From Atherinomorus stipes (Eukaryota; Chordata; Actinopteri; Atheriniformes; Atherinidae): DNA of 64,000 nucleotides. The notes beneath the pieces were generated by a model. It made no database searches, was not told the origin of the DNA, and saw only the letters and a list, made by a program, of their open reading frames with translations. Positions within the stretch are counted from its first letter, which is position 1. Each line of letters opens with the position of its first letter. Shown one piece after another: positions 39,832 to 52,600 of the stretch. Location of the stretch: NCBI GenBank assembly GCA_023101725.1, contig JALJCO010013720.1:62001-126000 (forward strand). Direction: 5' to 3'. The translations under genes and the position numbers were made by a program.

Positions 39832-39832
<1 letters not shown>
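38189..39832. other. Proximal upstream flank of pitx2
   Basis: The sequence is repeat-poor and more GC-balanced than the distal flank, with a poly-G run at 39201-39215. A TATA-like CATAAAAAG near 38351 could mark another start, but no donor or frame supports an exon. It is probably promoter-proximal regulatory DNA. Confidence 0.35.
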
Positions 39833-39876
<44 letters not shown>

Positions 39877-39932
39877 TGTGTGGGTGTGTGTGGGTGTACG
39901 TGGGTGTGTGTGGAGGGAGGGGGGGGGGGGTG
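39833..39932. repeat. (GT)n tract ending in a G-run upstream of the distal pitx2 promoter
   Basis: About 36 bp of uninterrupted GT repeat runs into imperfect GT/GGGT repeats and ends in a run of G beginning near 39919. It lies roughly 150-250 bp 5' of the TATA box at 40085. Alternating GT can adopt Z-DNA and the G-run may form other non-B structures. Any regulatory effect is inference. Confidence 0.9.
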
Positions 39933-40084
39933 TCAGGCATCAGCCCCTTTTTTCAACCCAACGCTTTCTTTTTAAAGATGCCCCCAAATTTTTCCTCTCT
40001 TTTTGATTGTTGCTGAAAGTTGAGAAGCTCAGAGTTGCCCTCTGCAACACGACCCGGGCGCGTACACAAACACATACACACCCC

Positions 40085-40093
40085 TTTTATAAG
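40085..40093 (+). promoter_or_regulatory. TATA box of the distal (Pitx2a) promoter
   Basis: TTTTATAAG lies in a locally CpG-rich stretch (GCGCGAGCG just downstream, CCCGGGCGCG just upstream) and about 455 bp before a perfect GTAAGT donor. A TATA box here predicts a start near 40115-40120. Transcription from it has not been shown; 5' end mapping would settle it. Confidence 0.5.
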
Positions 40094-40117
40094 CGCGAGC
40101 GTTCCACGCACGCGGGG

Positions 40118-40548
40118 TCCCTCTCTGAGCTCAAAAGCTGGAAAAATTGCGCCACTCTTGGAGCGTCTTTCAAGGGAGGAAAAAAGTTGAAGGAAGACAG
40201 AAGAGGACGAACCAAGGGGAGACTCGGATGAAAGCGCCTCCTTCGCTATTTCCTCTCACACTGTAAATAGATGGTTATTTATGCGCATAAATGAAAGAAC
40301 GCTAAAGGTAGCGCTGCGTCTCTCGGTGTTTTTGGATTTAAAGCGTGGGAGCGCATCCATGCAACGCTCACATTTACGGACACAAACTTAGACTTGACGG
40401 CTTTTGGACTTCGGGGTTGCCTGATTCCTTTTTCTCTCTCTGTAAACAACTGGTTTCTCTGAGTTTGGACGCTGGAATTTTATCTCTTAACTTTTACAAT
40501 AAAACGCTGACGGCTGGGAAAATCGATCCCCACCGGTGTCCACAAGTG
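40118..40548 (+). other. pitx2: pitx2 non-coding first exon (distal transcript, 5' UTR)
   Basis: This is a predicted first exon running from the inferred start site downstream of the TATA box to a consensus donor (AGTG followed by GTAAGT at 40549). It matches the known arrangement of vertebrate PITX2, where the a-type transcript has an untranslated exon before the short coding exon. It contains several upstream ATGs with short reading frames (40228-40266, 40271-40294, 40281-40391), so a scanning ribosome would meet them before the true start at 42776. The 5' boundary is only an estimate. The donor is strong, but no RNA evidence is available. Confidence 0.5.
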
Positions 40549-41409
40549 GTAAGTGCAGCGAAAGAGTACAGACACTTGAAAAAAAAGAAAACGGAGATGT
40601 GAGTTAATGCAAGTGAAGGAATTTGTTCCACCTCGTGCTTTTGCGTGCGCCCTTTGAGTTTCTGATGTGAATTTCAAAGCCGCAGCCGGAACAATAGGGA
40701 GCATGAAGTGATGTGAGGGCAAGGTTCGCCTCACAGGTCGGCCAGTGATATGTGTTGTTAGCAGTGATATAGTGGGAGGAAATTATAAAACGGAGGAGGT
40801 GGAGGAAGGGGTAAGGGAGACAGCATTACTCTGCTATGGATGATAACTGTGAAAGAATGAAGAAGAGAAGACGAGCATTTAGCTCTGTATAAAAATTCAA
40901 CTAAGGAGAAAAAGTCTTTAAACTCCTATAAAATCACCCAGATAACTGCTGAGGTCATTGTCTAATTAAGTTGCAAAGATGGTGCGTTACTCATCATTCC
41001 CCGTTTTTCCTTTTCCTTTATTCATTGTGAAAAGATAACATAAAATAGAAGGAGAAGAGGACGTTCACAGTCTCACGCCTTAAATCACGGCAGGAGCATA
41101 TGGAGGAGGTTAGTCGCATCATCTCCCGGTAAAGGCTGCAGTCTCGTGCTCTACTGTGTTAATTTCAGAAGTGAAGCCAGAGTGAGGCAATGCCAGCTTT
41201 CTGTCTGCACTGGGCCCGGTGCCACGAGACTCACAGCTTCACATCGACTGTTGGTGGTCAGAAAAAAAAAATAAAAAAAATACAAGAGTCCATGAAGATG
41301 TCCATTTATATTAGTGATAATACCTTTAAAACGCTCCCCTAGGCCAATTTAGAAAAAAAAACAACAACAAAAAAAAAAACAGGAAATGTAGATTTTGTCC
41401 TTATCTTTA

Positions 41410-41502
<93 letters not shown>

Positions 41503-42749
41503 ATTAGTCCATTTTGTTGTCGTTAATGATTATTATTACATGGTGTTTATTCCCATTTCAACGTCATGAATTTAACGCAACCATTTCCATTTGTTTGATG
41601 AATTACCAGCGTTGCTTGTTAAATCAGTGAATTTGTCTTTTGAATCCTGAACTATTTTTTTTCTTTTAATCTTTAGAGTAATGTTTAGAGTACTGTTTTC
41701 AATGATCACAATAATAATAAATAAAAAAAACCCCTCTTAATTCATATAAATGTCCTCACATTTTAATGAAATAAAAATGTGAAAGAAAGCGTGAATAAAA
41801 GCGGCTCGATGGAGGCCGCAGATCAGCAAGGCAGGGTGAAATATTGGAGGCGCCTCTCATTAAATCTCACTGATTAGATAACACGCTGCCGTGTGCAATA
41901 ACCCTACACCTTCCAGCCTGACCTCCACTATTTCATTTTGCAGTGGAGATATGAAGAAGGGGTGGGAAGGAAGGGCTGCGCAGGTACCACCGTGTAAAAC
42001 TTAACCTCCAATAACTGCATCTTTGCATGAGAGGGGGAGAAAACACGCAGAAGATGTAGAGCAGGTGAAGAGAGGAACTGGGGGAAATGGTTAACAGCAT
42101 GACTGCATGCAAATTTTCCCCCTGACTTAAATTATCATAAGCAAACAGTGTGAGCCTGGACTAATAAAAAGCCATCTGTGTAACTTCATATCGAGGTAGT
42201 ATGAGGGGTTCGATAATGAATTTTGTAATATCCCACCGACAGACATCTCAATCAGACTCTAATCCTGTGATTTTACGAGGGAATCACTCCACTTCCAACT
42301 GCTGCAGGCTGCATCAAAACATGAGATCCGACTCATGCAGAACACAGTTGGTTTTACAGGCTGCATGAAAATAAGACAAAAAAATAAATATAAAAGCGCA
42401 CTCAGGCGGTTTGAGAATATTTCTCTTCCATGGAGTAAAAAAGATCAGAATCATGATTTTTTTCTGTGAGGCTGCTGGAAATTGTTATTGTATTTTTTAG
42501 ACACGCGTGAAATGAAATTTAGATTAAGTTTATCACTGAGACAGTGACGCGTCTCTCTCAGACATAACGCCTTAAAACCAGAAAGCGCGTCAATAAAGTG
42601 TGTCTTCTGCAACTACCAGCCAACATTTTTATACCTCAAACACATCATCTATTTTCCTCCGTACAGCCGTTCGTTGTCTTTTTCATTCATTTAAATATCT
42701 CAGTTGTTTGTGTTCAGTTATTTAATTATGGCTGTTTTTTTCTTCCCAG
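40549..42749 (+). other. First pitx2 intron (distal transcript)
   Basis: A 2.2 kb intron between the GTAAGT donor and the TTCCCAG acceptor. It contains an (ATT)n microsatellite (about 41410-41500) and A-rich runs near 41260-41280 and 41356-41383. It depends on the inferred non-coding exon being real. Confidence 0.5.
41410..41500 (+). repeat. (ATT)n microsatellite
   Basis: About 30 uninterrupted ATT units in the first intron. Confidence 0.97.
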
Positions 42750-42821
42750 AAGCTGTGTCCTCATATATTGCCATAATGGACTCCCACTGCCGCAAACTGG
42801 CCACCACCTGCGCGCAAATAG
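42750..42821 (+). CDS. pitx2: pitx2 exon 2, Pitx2a-specific N-terminus
   Basis: A pyrimidine-rich acceptor (TTTTTTTCTTCCCAG, ending 42749) precedes 26 untranslated bases and then ATG at 42776. The exon encodes MDSHCRKLATTCAQI and ends with the first G of a split Glu codon before the donor GTGAGC at 42822. The peptide aligns with the start of mammalian PITX2A (METNCRKLVSACVQL), which identifies it securely although it is short. Spliced to the homeobox exon at 46932 it stays in frame and gives a 267-residue protein with the homeodomain at residues 37-96. The coding part is 42776-42821. The start codon is chosen because it is the first in-frame ATG and matches the family N-terminus. Confidence 0.9.
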
Positions 42822-44029
42822 GTGAGCATCAAAATGTGCCTGAACAACAAAATGATGTATTTCTTGTGCAGATATAACATGATTAAACTACAAAAATAGC
42901 GTGTTTTACTACAATGTTTCTGCAAGGAAATTTTCAGAAATATACAAATGTATAACTCAAACATGATGTTTGCAGCAGATAAATGCAGATTTCCACATTT
43001 GTTCCCTGTTAAACGAAATAATTAGCTAACCCGAATATTTTACTCTTAAATTATTCATTTTTAACATGCACCGACTAAAGTGGCCAACATTTATAAACCC
43101 TAATATTTGAGTGAAAAAGTAGAAAAGAGGCAAACATTTGCATAAAAACCAGTAATGAGCTGGAGTGCGTTCATGAGCAGGTAAACACTGGCATTCTTAT
43201 AAAATCTTTTTTGTTTGTACATTCAGTTATTTATTCATTTATTTATTTATTGCTAAAATTCAGTCATGTCATTAGTGGAGTGCCGTGATTTTTAAATTAT
43301 CATAACTGAAATTTATTTAGTTAAAGGGCCTACTTGTAATAAAGGAACAGTTTTATTGTATTTTGACTTAATTTGACATCGACTCTTCGGAGAAAAATAC
43401 TATGTATAGTGTCCATTTTTCACTTAATTGAATAATTTTCTTAGAATTATTGTGATGTTTTGGCCTTTCTGGCTGGGGAAGTAATTGGCCCTAAAAACAA
43501 CTTGTCCAAATCCGCTGTCTTAGAGCGCCACCCGCTGGACAAAATGCGGCACAAGTGATGGGAGACGAGTCGACAGTGCGCATCATGCAGGCGCCTGATA
43601 AGAGATGGCAGCTCTGCAAGGCTCAGTGATGCAACTGAAGTATTATCATGTACGAACACTTAAAATTGATCATACAATTAAATTTACATTTATTTGCATT
43701 TATTACAACAAAGCAAATGTCTGACGACACACAGAGGTGTGAACACACACAGAAATGATCACGATCAAAATGAAATCCTTTAAACCGACACTAGAGTAAA
43801 TTCTAGCAATGTGTTATTCTCTAATGTTGTATGGGGGGAATTTTATCAGTTCTTACTTAAGCATTAAACAAATAAGCAAAAACTATGTCTGAGTCGACAG
43901 TGACGGGTCGGTGTAACTGAGCAGTATAGTTGCTCAAAGCAAACGACCATTGATCAAGAATGATAACCAAAACCTGAACTGGAGCAGGAGCTGTTAAACT
44001 CAGACACAGCAGCGTCAACTGCTGCTGTA

Positions 44030-44290
44030 ATATATGCAGCGCTGCTTGGATTGACTCCGGGGAAAACTAAATGTATAATGAAAGCCCATTCGTGAGGAGG
44101 AATATACTAATGGAGGAATCTGATGTCTCCTTAATCCCATGTAAAAAGCCTTGTCGTCTCCCCCTATATTGACTGAATTGCTAATTAATGGCCCTCTATG
44201 GCGGAGGCCTATTGCACGCAGTAATCCGCAGAAGAGAGATAAAGCATTCAGAAGGTAGAAATGAAGAGGAAACCGATAATCCACTTCAAG
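44030..44290. promoter_or_regulatory. Candidate cis-regulatory tract with two bicoid-type sites
   Basis: This is a repeat-poor stretch of balanced composition between the two alternative first exons. It has TAATCC at 44132 and 44222, the preferred core of lysine-50 homeodomains such as PITX and OTX, plus a CTAATTAATG homeodomain-type core between them. PITX autoregulation or OTX input is plausible. This is inference from motifs only; no conservation data are available. Confidence 0.3.
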
Positions 44291-44763
44291 TTTAGTATTA
44301 CAATACGCCTGGAAGAAAAAGGAGCAACAGATTGTTTTGTGTTTGAAATAAAGATGCGGAAACCTTTTTCCAATAAAGGTTTCTGAAATTATCTTAAAGC
44401 ATCACTCTTATTCTTATTCTTATTCAAATCTGATCTGTTTCACTGCAACTGAATGTTTGAAAACTAATCATTTATTCTTGTTTCGAACCAGAATGACAGA
44501 TTCGTCTAAATAAATCCACTTTTCCTGATTCGTCATGTAATTGCCCTCCATGAGAGGTGACTGCTGTGTGTGTATCCCTATAAGCGGCGTGTGTGTGTGT
44601 ACGTGCGTGTGTGTGTTGCGCACAGTCCATGGTCTGCTGGTATTTGTATATGAGGGTTTTCACGGGATTAGCCCAGTAACTTCTCAACTCCGCCAAGTCC
44701 AAATGCTTGGGCTGAGTGGACGTCCGCCCAGCCACGTGGAGGTTGGATGTGCGCTTTTGATTA

Positions 44764-44772
44764 TGATGATGG

Positions 44773-44836
<64 letters not shown>

Positions 44837-44837
44837 A
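44764..44837 (+). repeat. (GAT)n microsatellite
   Basis: About 24 GAT units with one variant near each end. Frames through it encode poly-Met or poly-His and are artefacts. Confidence 0.97.
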
Positions 44838-46172
44838 ATGCATTTAAAGACATCGACGTTGAATCACTTTAATTACCTCCATCTCAAAATGAGCTTTTTT
44901 TAATCACGTTTGGTCATTTATGCTTCACACAATTTGGAGAATCAGATTTTTTTTCCTTAGTTTTCCAAGTCATTATTTGGAAAATCATAGAAAATTGGAG
45001 TTTTATTTATTTATTTATTTATTTTCATTGAAAAGTATATTAAGAGTGTGATGAAAACAGCGTGTGTGTCGCACCGCAGAGTGCGGAGAGATCTGGTTAA
45101 GCACAGATAAAGTAATCCGTCTTCAGCTAGTCTGAGTCTGTGGTGAGCTGGAGGTGCGTGTGGAGGTTGATTTGACAGATATGTGAACTTTAACACTGAA
45201 GAGGTCACGAGGATCTCTTCTTTTGACAACCAGTATGATTGGCGCATGTGCCTTGCTGGATGCGGATACTTCGCATTTAAAGTCAGTTTGGTTTTCTGGA
45301 CTGGTATTTAATTTGGCTTTGCTTTCTGGACTAAGCTCAGACTCTTTCAATTTTGTCCCACCATGCACCACGTCTGTATGAACTCTACAAGTGGCACGAG
45401 TACTATTTTCTGTCTCTTTTTTTATACATAGCATGCATATTTGGCAGTTAGCATCAGTTGACAAGTGGCGCACTCGCAGAATCTGGAGCAGGCTGGCGCA
45501 GCACTACTTTTGAAGATACAGTTTGTTTGTCTTTTCGTGAGATCTTTTGTGGTGTAGAAGATGTTTGTGTTTGATATTCAGTGCGAATCTATTTTCTTTG
45601 TGCTTTCAACACAATCCGCTCGGTGGCTGCAGCTTTATTCGCTGAGCCCCAGAGTAAACTGCAGTGGCAGCGAGCGCGCGGTTCAGCTGAGGTATCAATG
45701 GCACTTCATCGCTTTACTGGGCCACTGGACCCGTCTCATAAAATGAGGCCAAACTGTGTTATTTTCATTTTTATTTGGTCTTGGGCTGCTGCGCAACGCC
45801 GCGGGTACACGGTGCGTCCCATCTCTCTTTACATGCTTTTATTTGGAACAGGAAAAATAAGCGCCAGCCCCGGCATAAATACACCAGCAGACATATCTGG
45901 TTTCTGCAGGCTCCGGTTGGTTGGGCACACCGTCACATCCACATGGATGTGCCTGTCAGAGAGAATATGGGCGGGCGCAAAATGGTGACGTGGAGCTCTG
46001 GAGAGGGGCGCAGTTGGATAGACAGTGAACAGGCAACAGCTGAAATGAGCCGTGAGCGGTGTAGTGTGTGTAAGCCTCTGGATCTAATATCATCTACCTG
46101 TCCTTGTCACTCTGATAGTCAGCCAAAGGTGGCCCCACTTTTCCACCGATGTTATGGCAAACCTCAATGGCC

Positions 46173-46182
46173 TATTTTAAAG
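46173..46182 (+). promoter_or_regulatory. TATA-like element of the internal (Pitx2c) promoter
   Basis: TATTTTAAAG lies about 160 bp before the Pitx2c start codon and would place a start near 46205. A second, weaker candidate (CATAAATA) is at 45874-45881. The choice between them cannot be made from sequence alone. Confidence 0.3.
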
Positions 46183-46333
46183 CGTTCTCCAGTTTAATCA
46201 GAAAGACGGCTCCATCTCAGCCACAAGAGGAACTGCGCTGTGCGTTTTTGGGAGAGCTGACCACATTCCACAATCGGACGTTCCGCTTATCTTTCCTCTG
46301 CTAAAAGCTCGTGCGATCGTTTTGTTTTCACCG

Positions 46334-46517
46334 ATGAACTCTATGAGGGATCCATTAAACATTGACCATCATCATCTAACAGGGAATAAACTCGCCTCCA
46401 CACACCACACGGCTCTGGCGATGGCTTCTAGTTTACAGCCGCTGCAACGGTCTGTGGACTCTAAGCACCGGTTAGAGGTGCACACAGTGTCGGACACATC
46501 GAGCCCAGAGTCCGTCG
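46334..46517 (+). CDS. pitx2: pitx2 internal first exon, Pitx2c-specific N-terminus
   Basis: ATG at 46334 opens [20 protein letters not shown], followed by a segment ending [17 protein letters not shown]. Mammalian PITX2C begins MNCMKGPLHLEH and has the hallmark [21 protein letters not shown], so the match is clear along the exon. It encodes 61 residues plus one base (G) and ends at a GTAAGA donor (46518). The G pairs with AA of the next exon to make Glu, the same phase as the Pitx2a exon. ATG 46334 is chosen because it aligns with the family start; a second in-frame ATG is at 46343. The 5' UTR probably lies within about 46205-46333. In other vertebrates this form is the Nodal-induced left-sided isoform of lateral plate, heart and gut. 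Confidence 0.93.
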
Positions 46518-46867
46518 GTAAGAACCGTCTGTGGCACACATGCTCCCTGAAAGGCACCGCAGATGTCATCTTGATATCAAACAATAGATGGCTCTCACCA
46601 GCCTGTGTGATGGGAGCTTTGCATGCATGCAAAAAGGCGTCTCTGGTTGTCTTTTTACTAGCAGATTATTAGTCTGGCCGTTATGTGGTGTAGTGGAAAG
46701 TTTCTGTTATGTAAATGAAAGAATAATTGTCCTGTAAGTATCTAGATTACATTTTAAAAAGAGGACTAAAATTTGTAAGATGAACTGCAACAAAAAACCT
46801 CGGAATAAACTTGTTTAATTTGATTAATCGCAATGATTTTGCTAAGATTTTCTTCAGGGGTCGTTGA

Positions 46868-48579
<1,712 letters not shown>

Positions 48580-49680
48580 TACCTACCTGCACTGCAAAAA
48601 ATAACCATCTTATCGCGATAGCCCAGGCTCGAAGTGACGCTTTAAGTTCGACTTTGCAGTTAAATAAGGGATGAAATCTGGCGGTGAGATGACTTTTACG
48701 TTTTCACACAGATGTTGAATTTTCTGGTCATCTGGCATTTTCCTGATGCAGTTGGACATTTATCCTCCTAACTGTGTCCTGGAGGCACTGCCACTTGCAC
48801 CATGACAAAAAAAACATCTGCTAATTTCAAGAGCCATGTCAGATTATCTCATCCAGTCGCTGCGACCATTCTCATTTGTTTTTTAAGAAGAAACCCCATT
48901 TTGAGGGTGATTCTGAAACCAAAAGGCTCGTCATGGGGGTCATTTTTTGCAGTGTGTGGGTAATCACAAACAGCCGTCCACAGGAACAAGAGACTACTAC
49001 AACTACTTTTCTCATGTTTTTTTTTCCTCACAAAAAGGGCACTAGAAGACTGAACCACTGAAACAAGCTCATCTCCAACTGAAACGGGAGTTTTTAGGTT
49101 TATTCCCTTTTGATGAGCTCAGGCCTGCTTCACATGCGCCTCAGCAAAAACGGCCTGTTTTCACTTTTCATAGCTCGTCATGAGAATTTTTATTTTTTTC
49201 TGGTGGATTCTGGACGTTAACTGATGACTGAAAAGGTTGTATATATATATTTGAATTATCATCACCTGTTTGTCGAGGCGAATGCGCTATAACCCTCCAG
49301 TCCTCTCCAGGTTCAATTTATCAACGCATGTGGAAAAAAGAAAAAAAATCCCTGAAAAAGGAATCATGTTTTGCTTGCAAACAAAAAGGGAATGTACATA
49401 CTAAAACGCACCAGTTGTGTGTTTCTAACATATTATAAATTTATTATTAATGTCTGTGTGAATATCGATTTAGAATAGCAATTCTGGATTTAAAAACAAA
49501 AAAGAAGCATCCAAAAATGTTCCTGCGACAAATTATTTGTTTTTTTGTTTTGTTTTTTTGCTCTGTGTATACTATTTGGTACGGAATTATGTTTTTTTTT
49601 TTTCCAACATCCAAAAAAATATTGTGTTTTATTTAATGGAAGTAAATATATTGTTCCAAAACATTCTGCTGGGAGATTTT
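48580..49680 (+). other. pitx2: pitx2 3' untranslated region (end approximate)
   Basis: About 1.1 kb downstream of the stop codon is AT-rich, repeat-poor sequence with T- and A-runs. It includes TGTATATA near 49239, a Pumilio-type motif, and an AT-rich block near 49430-49480. No canonical AATAAA was found before about 50638. AGTAAA near 49642 is a variant signal that would give a UTR of about 1.1 kb, similar to other vertebrate PITX2 transcripts. The end point is therefore uncertain. Confidence 0.45.
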
Positions 49681-52600
49681 TATTGAATCTTTGTGCAAGA
49701 AGTCTAGTGGAGTGCAGAGCAGTGACAGTGTGTCTATAGCCTTTCGATTATGTGAGACGCTCGTGCGGCTAATCTATAGAGGAAAACAAAGGGCTGCTCC
49801 AATACACAAAGCACCGAGATGCTCCGTCAGATTAACTGCTGAATACATGTCTGCCCGCTCAGAGTGCCCGGGATGGTCAGTGGGGCTTGAAATAACACAG
49901 GAATCAACTCAAAAAGAAGCTGGACCACACAGCAAAGCCAACACTCCATTAGGGTCTGTTTGTTTTTTTCCCCTTAGCTTGATGTCAGAAGAGTTCTCTG
50001 ATGTGGATTATGGGACTCCCAGTACTGCACAGCTTTAAATATTACACTTATATTCCGTTTTAAAGATGTATTTAACATAATTTATGATATGCAACAAACG
50101 AGTTGGGCTTTTTTTTTTTTAGCTTTTATGTACACATCGTGAAGCTAAAATCTAAGATCTTTCGTTCCAAGAAATCTATATTATCCTTTTTCTTTAATCC
50201 AGCAGCCTACCTGACTCCTACGTGCTTCTGTTTGCTTTTCCATTGTATCTTTTGTAGCATTGCTCGCTTTTTAGAGCGCGCCAACGCTACTAAGCAAAAA
50301 CAAACCGTGATTTGCAAGCTTGAGCAAACAAAGCAGAGTTATGCAGAGGTGTAAGGAGGACCGGGGCTGCAGTGGAGCGCAGGAGGCGGGGAATGAGTGC
50401 AGCTTCACGGCTGCAGGCGGAGAGGAGACACCGGGGAGGAAATACCGGGCGCGACAAGAACGAATCCAGTTTGTTTTTTATTTATTTGTGTTTACAGTAA
50501 TCGCTGTGGGATGGGAAACTGTAAAGACATAATCTTCTGAATATTCAGTTAAAACATATGACTAAAAGTGTTTTGGGGGGTTGATGTCATAATCAAAAGG
50601 GCCTAGATTGTTTCTCTCGAGGGGTTTTATGGAAAGAAATAAATCACAATTAGTCCCAAGTATTGTTTTTGCAAAACTACTAATTAACAAACAAAAACGA
50701 TGCAACATTCATCTGTTTTCCTGCGGTTTCATTGTTTAACTGCTGAGATTTTTCTCTGAAGAAGCTGCGCAAGTGTCACCTTCTTGATGGAGTTAGTTAC
50801 GCATAGCAATCAGCTGAAGCGGATAAGCTCAAGCGAATACACAAGTCTGCATTCTCAATACACATCCACACAATCAACATGTGAGCATGAGGGACTTGGA
50901 GAGGAGGATTCAGTGGAAACTTGTTCATTTGTCTGAGACTGCGCTCAAGATTGCGCACGTTTTGCCTTTTCCTTCAAGTCTGGGCACAAGGTAAGAATCA
51001 GTTTATAATTAATAAAATAATAATAATAATAATCTTCGCCTAAATATCCAAAATTAACCATTATTTAGACTTGTTTGACTGTTTAGCTAAAATAACATTT
51101 TTTTGTTTTGTTTTGTTTTGCCTTGGCATTTAAAACTCTGCAACTTTGATATCTAAATTTAGTTATTAATGTGCCAAAAGAGACTAATTTAACACAAAAT
51201 GTATTTTGCGCCTAGACCTGCTGAAAATAAAACGATATGAAATGTATAATTCATTAGCATGTAGGTGATGCTCCAAAAAAGATGCTATTTTCTATTTTAG
51301 TCTAAAGCAAATTTCCACCTCTTCTGACTCGTTTTTGCACCTAAAACACACCCGTACATCTTGATGCGAGATTTGTTCCGCCTCCTGATTTAAAGGGAGG
51401 AAAAAAGAAAAAGAGAAGAGGGAAAAATGGATTTTCGGTGAATGGAAATCACTTCTACTCCTCTGGGAATTCAAATAAAAAAGCCAACAAGTGCAAATAT
51501 CCAAACATGTATCGTTACACCTCCAGCCTCTAAATAATTAACAACCTTTTAATATTCATGCAGCGGCGAAATGGAGAGAGGCACGACCTGGTTTATTAAT
51601 GGGAAGAATGTTTTCTAATTACTCTTTACAGAGGCTTCCTGCTGTTGTTTTTCCATTGGGAATATTTCTGGCTCAATCTGATTTTGGGAAAATTGTTAGG
51701 GGCAATTTCACACCCGTTATTTCCTGTAATTATGCGTCAAATGCACGAAATTAGTTTTTATCTATTCTTAATGTTAAACAAGGGTTTTACTATTTTTAGC
51801 TATTTAACTTTTTTAATGTTTTTTTTTAATGTGCTGTTAGAGTTTGTTGCTGCAATAAGCAGGAAATGTGGGAGTTGTGGGATATGGGTTAAGATAATGA
51901 ACACAGATTCCGGATGTTTCGGAGCATGCACGGTGGCTCTGATCAATAGTTTATTTTTTGAAGAAGGCAATGAAGCAACAGAGCTGAATTAAATCACATC
52001 AGCACTTCACCAGACAGCAAAATCCAGCTTGTTAAAGCCAAATTTGTCCGTAGGTGAGATCACATATGCGTCACACACACACGTTTGCATGCAGGTGTGT
52101 GTGTTGTCTGCAGTGAAGCAAACATGGCTGCACAGGGACAAGATTGTGCCAATATACAACTTGTCTCAGCACTTTGCCCAAACCTTGCAGCAGTAGAGAT
52201 GGCTGCTGTGTGTCTGGGGGAGGTGGCTGCTTGAGTGCTTGGCTCTGAACCAATGATGGCCCAGCAGCTTCAGCTAAAGGTCACATGGTGTGACCTCACA
52301 CATTCTCACCCTCACCTAAGGCCTGAAGAGTTCTCCACAAGATTCATTACCATCCATCTCGGCTGAAGTCTAAAAAATAACAAAGCTGGTTTCTTTTTAG
52401 CAAAATAAGAATTTGCTTCTGATACACTTGCATCTTTATAACTGCTGCTGAATGAAAGCATTTTATTTAGATTAGGTGCACCAGGGAGATGAAATCTTCT
52501 CCACGGTGGGGTCCACTGCATGTTTGTTGAGCACAACAATAAACCATTTCTGCACTATTGGTGTGAGCACCAATGTGTGTATAAGTAGTGCATTAGCCCC

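Larger units (their letters stand above)
42822..46333 (+). other. Intron after exon 2, containing the internal (Pitx2c) promoter region
   Basis: This 3.5 kb tract separates the Pitx2a exon from the Pitx2c first exon. It holds a (GAT)n microsatellite (44764-44837), a (TTTA)n tract near 45004 and three exact bicoid-type TAATCC motifs (44132, 44222, 45113). Its final part is the likely promoter and 5' UTR of the internal transcript. I looked for an exon like the mammalian Pitx2b-specific one, which lies at this position in the human gene, and saw none. Confidence 0.7.

Noticed and set aside
39731..40016. Cys-Val and Thr-His repeat frames upstream of pitx2
   Set aside because: Product of the (GT)n tract on either strand.
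44472..44843. Long minus-strand frame with a poly-histidine run
   Set aside because: It is a translation of the (GAT)n microsatellite; nothing outside the repeat looks like protein.
45123..45473. 116-codon minus-strand frame between the pitx2 first exons
   Set aside because: No recognisable domain and no family resemblance; a chance frame in a moderately GC-rich region.
45581..46197. Frames of 135 and 140 codons just upstream of the Pitx2c start
   Set aside because: They overlap in different frames and do not join the Pitx2c reading frame; more likely promoter and 5' UTR sequence.
50340..50470. GC-rich island-like piece considered as an exon of a neighbouring gene
   Set aside because: No convincing frame with splice sites, and no resemblance to a known neighbour of pitx2 was seen.
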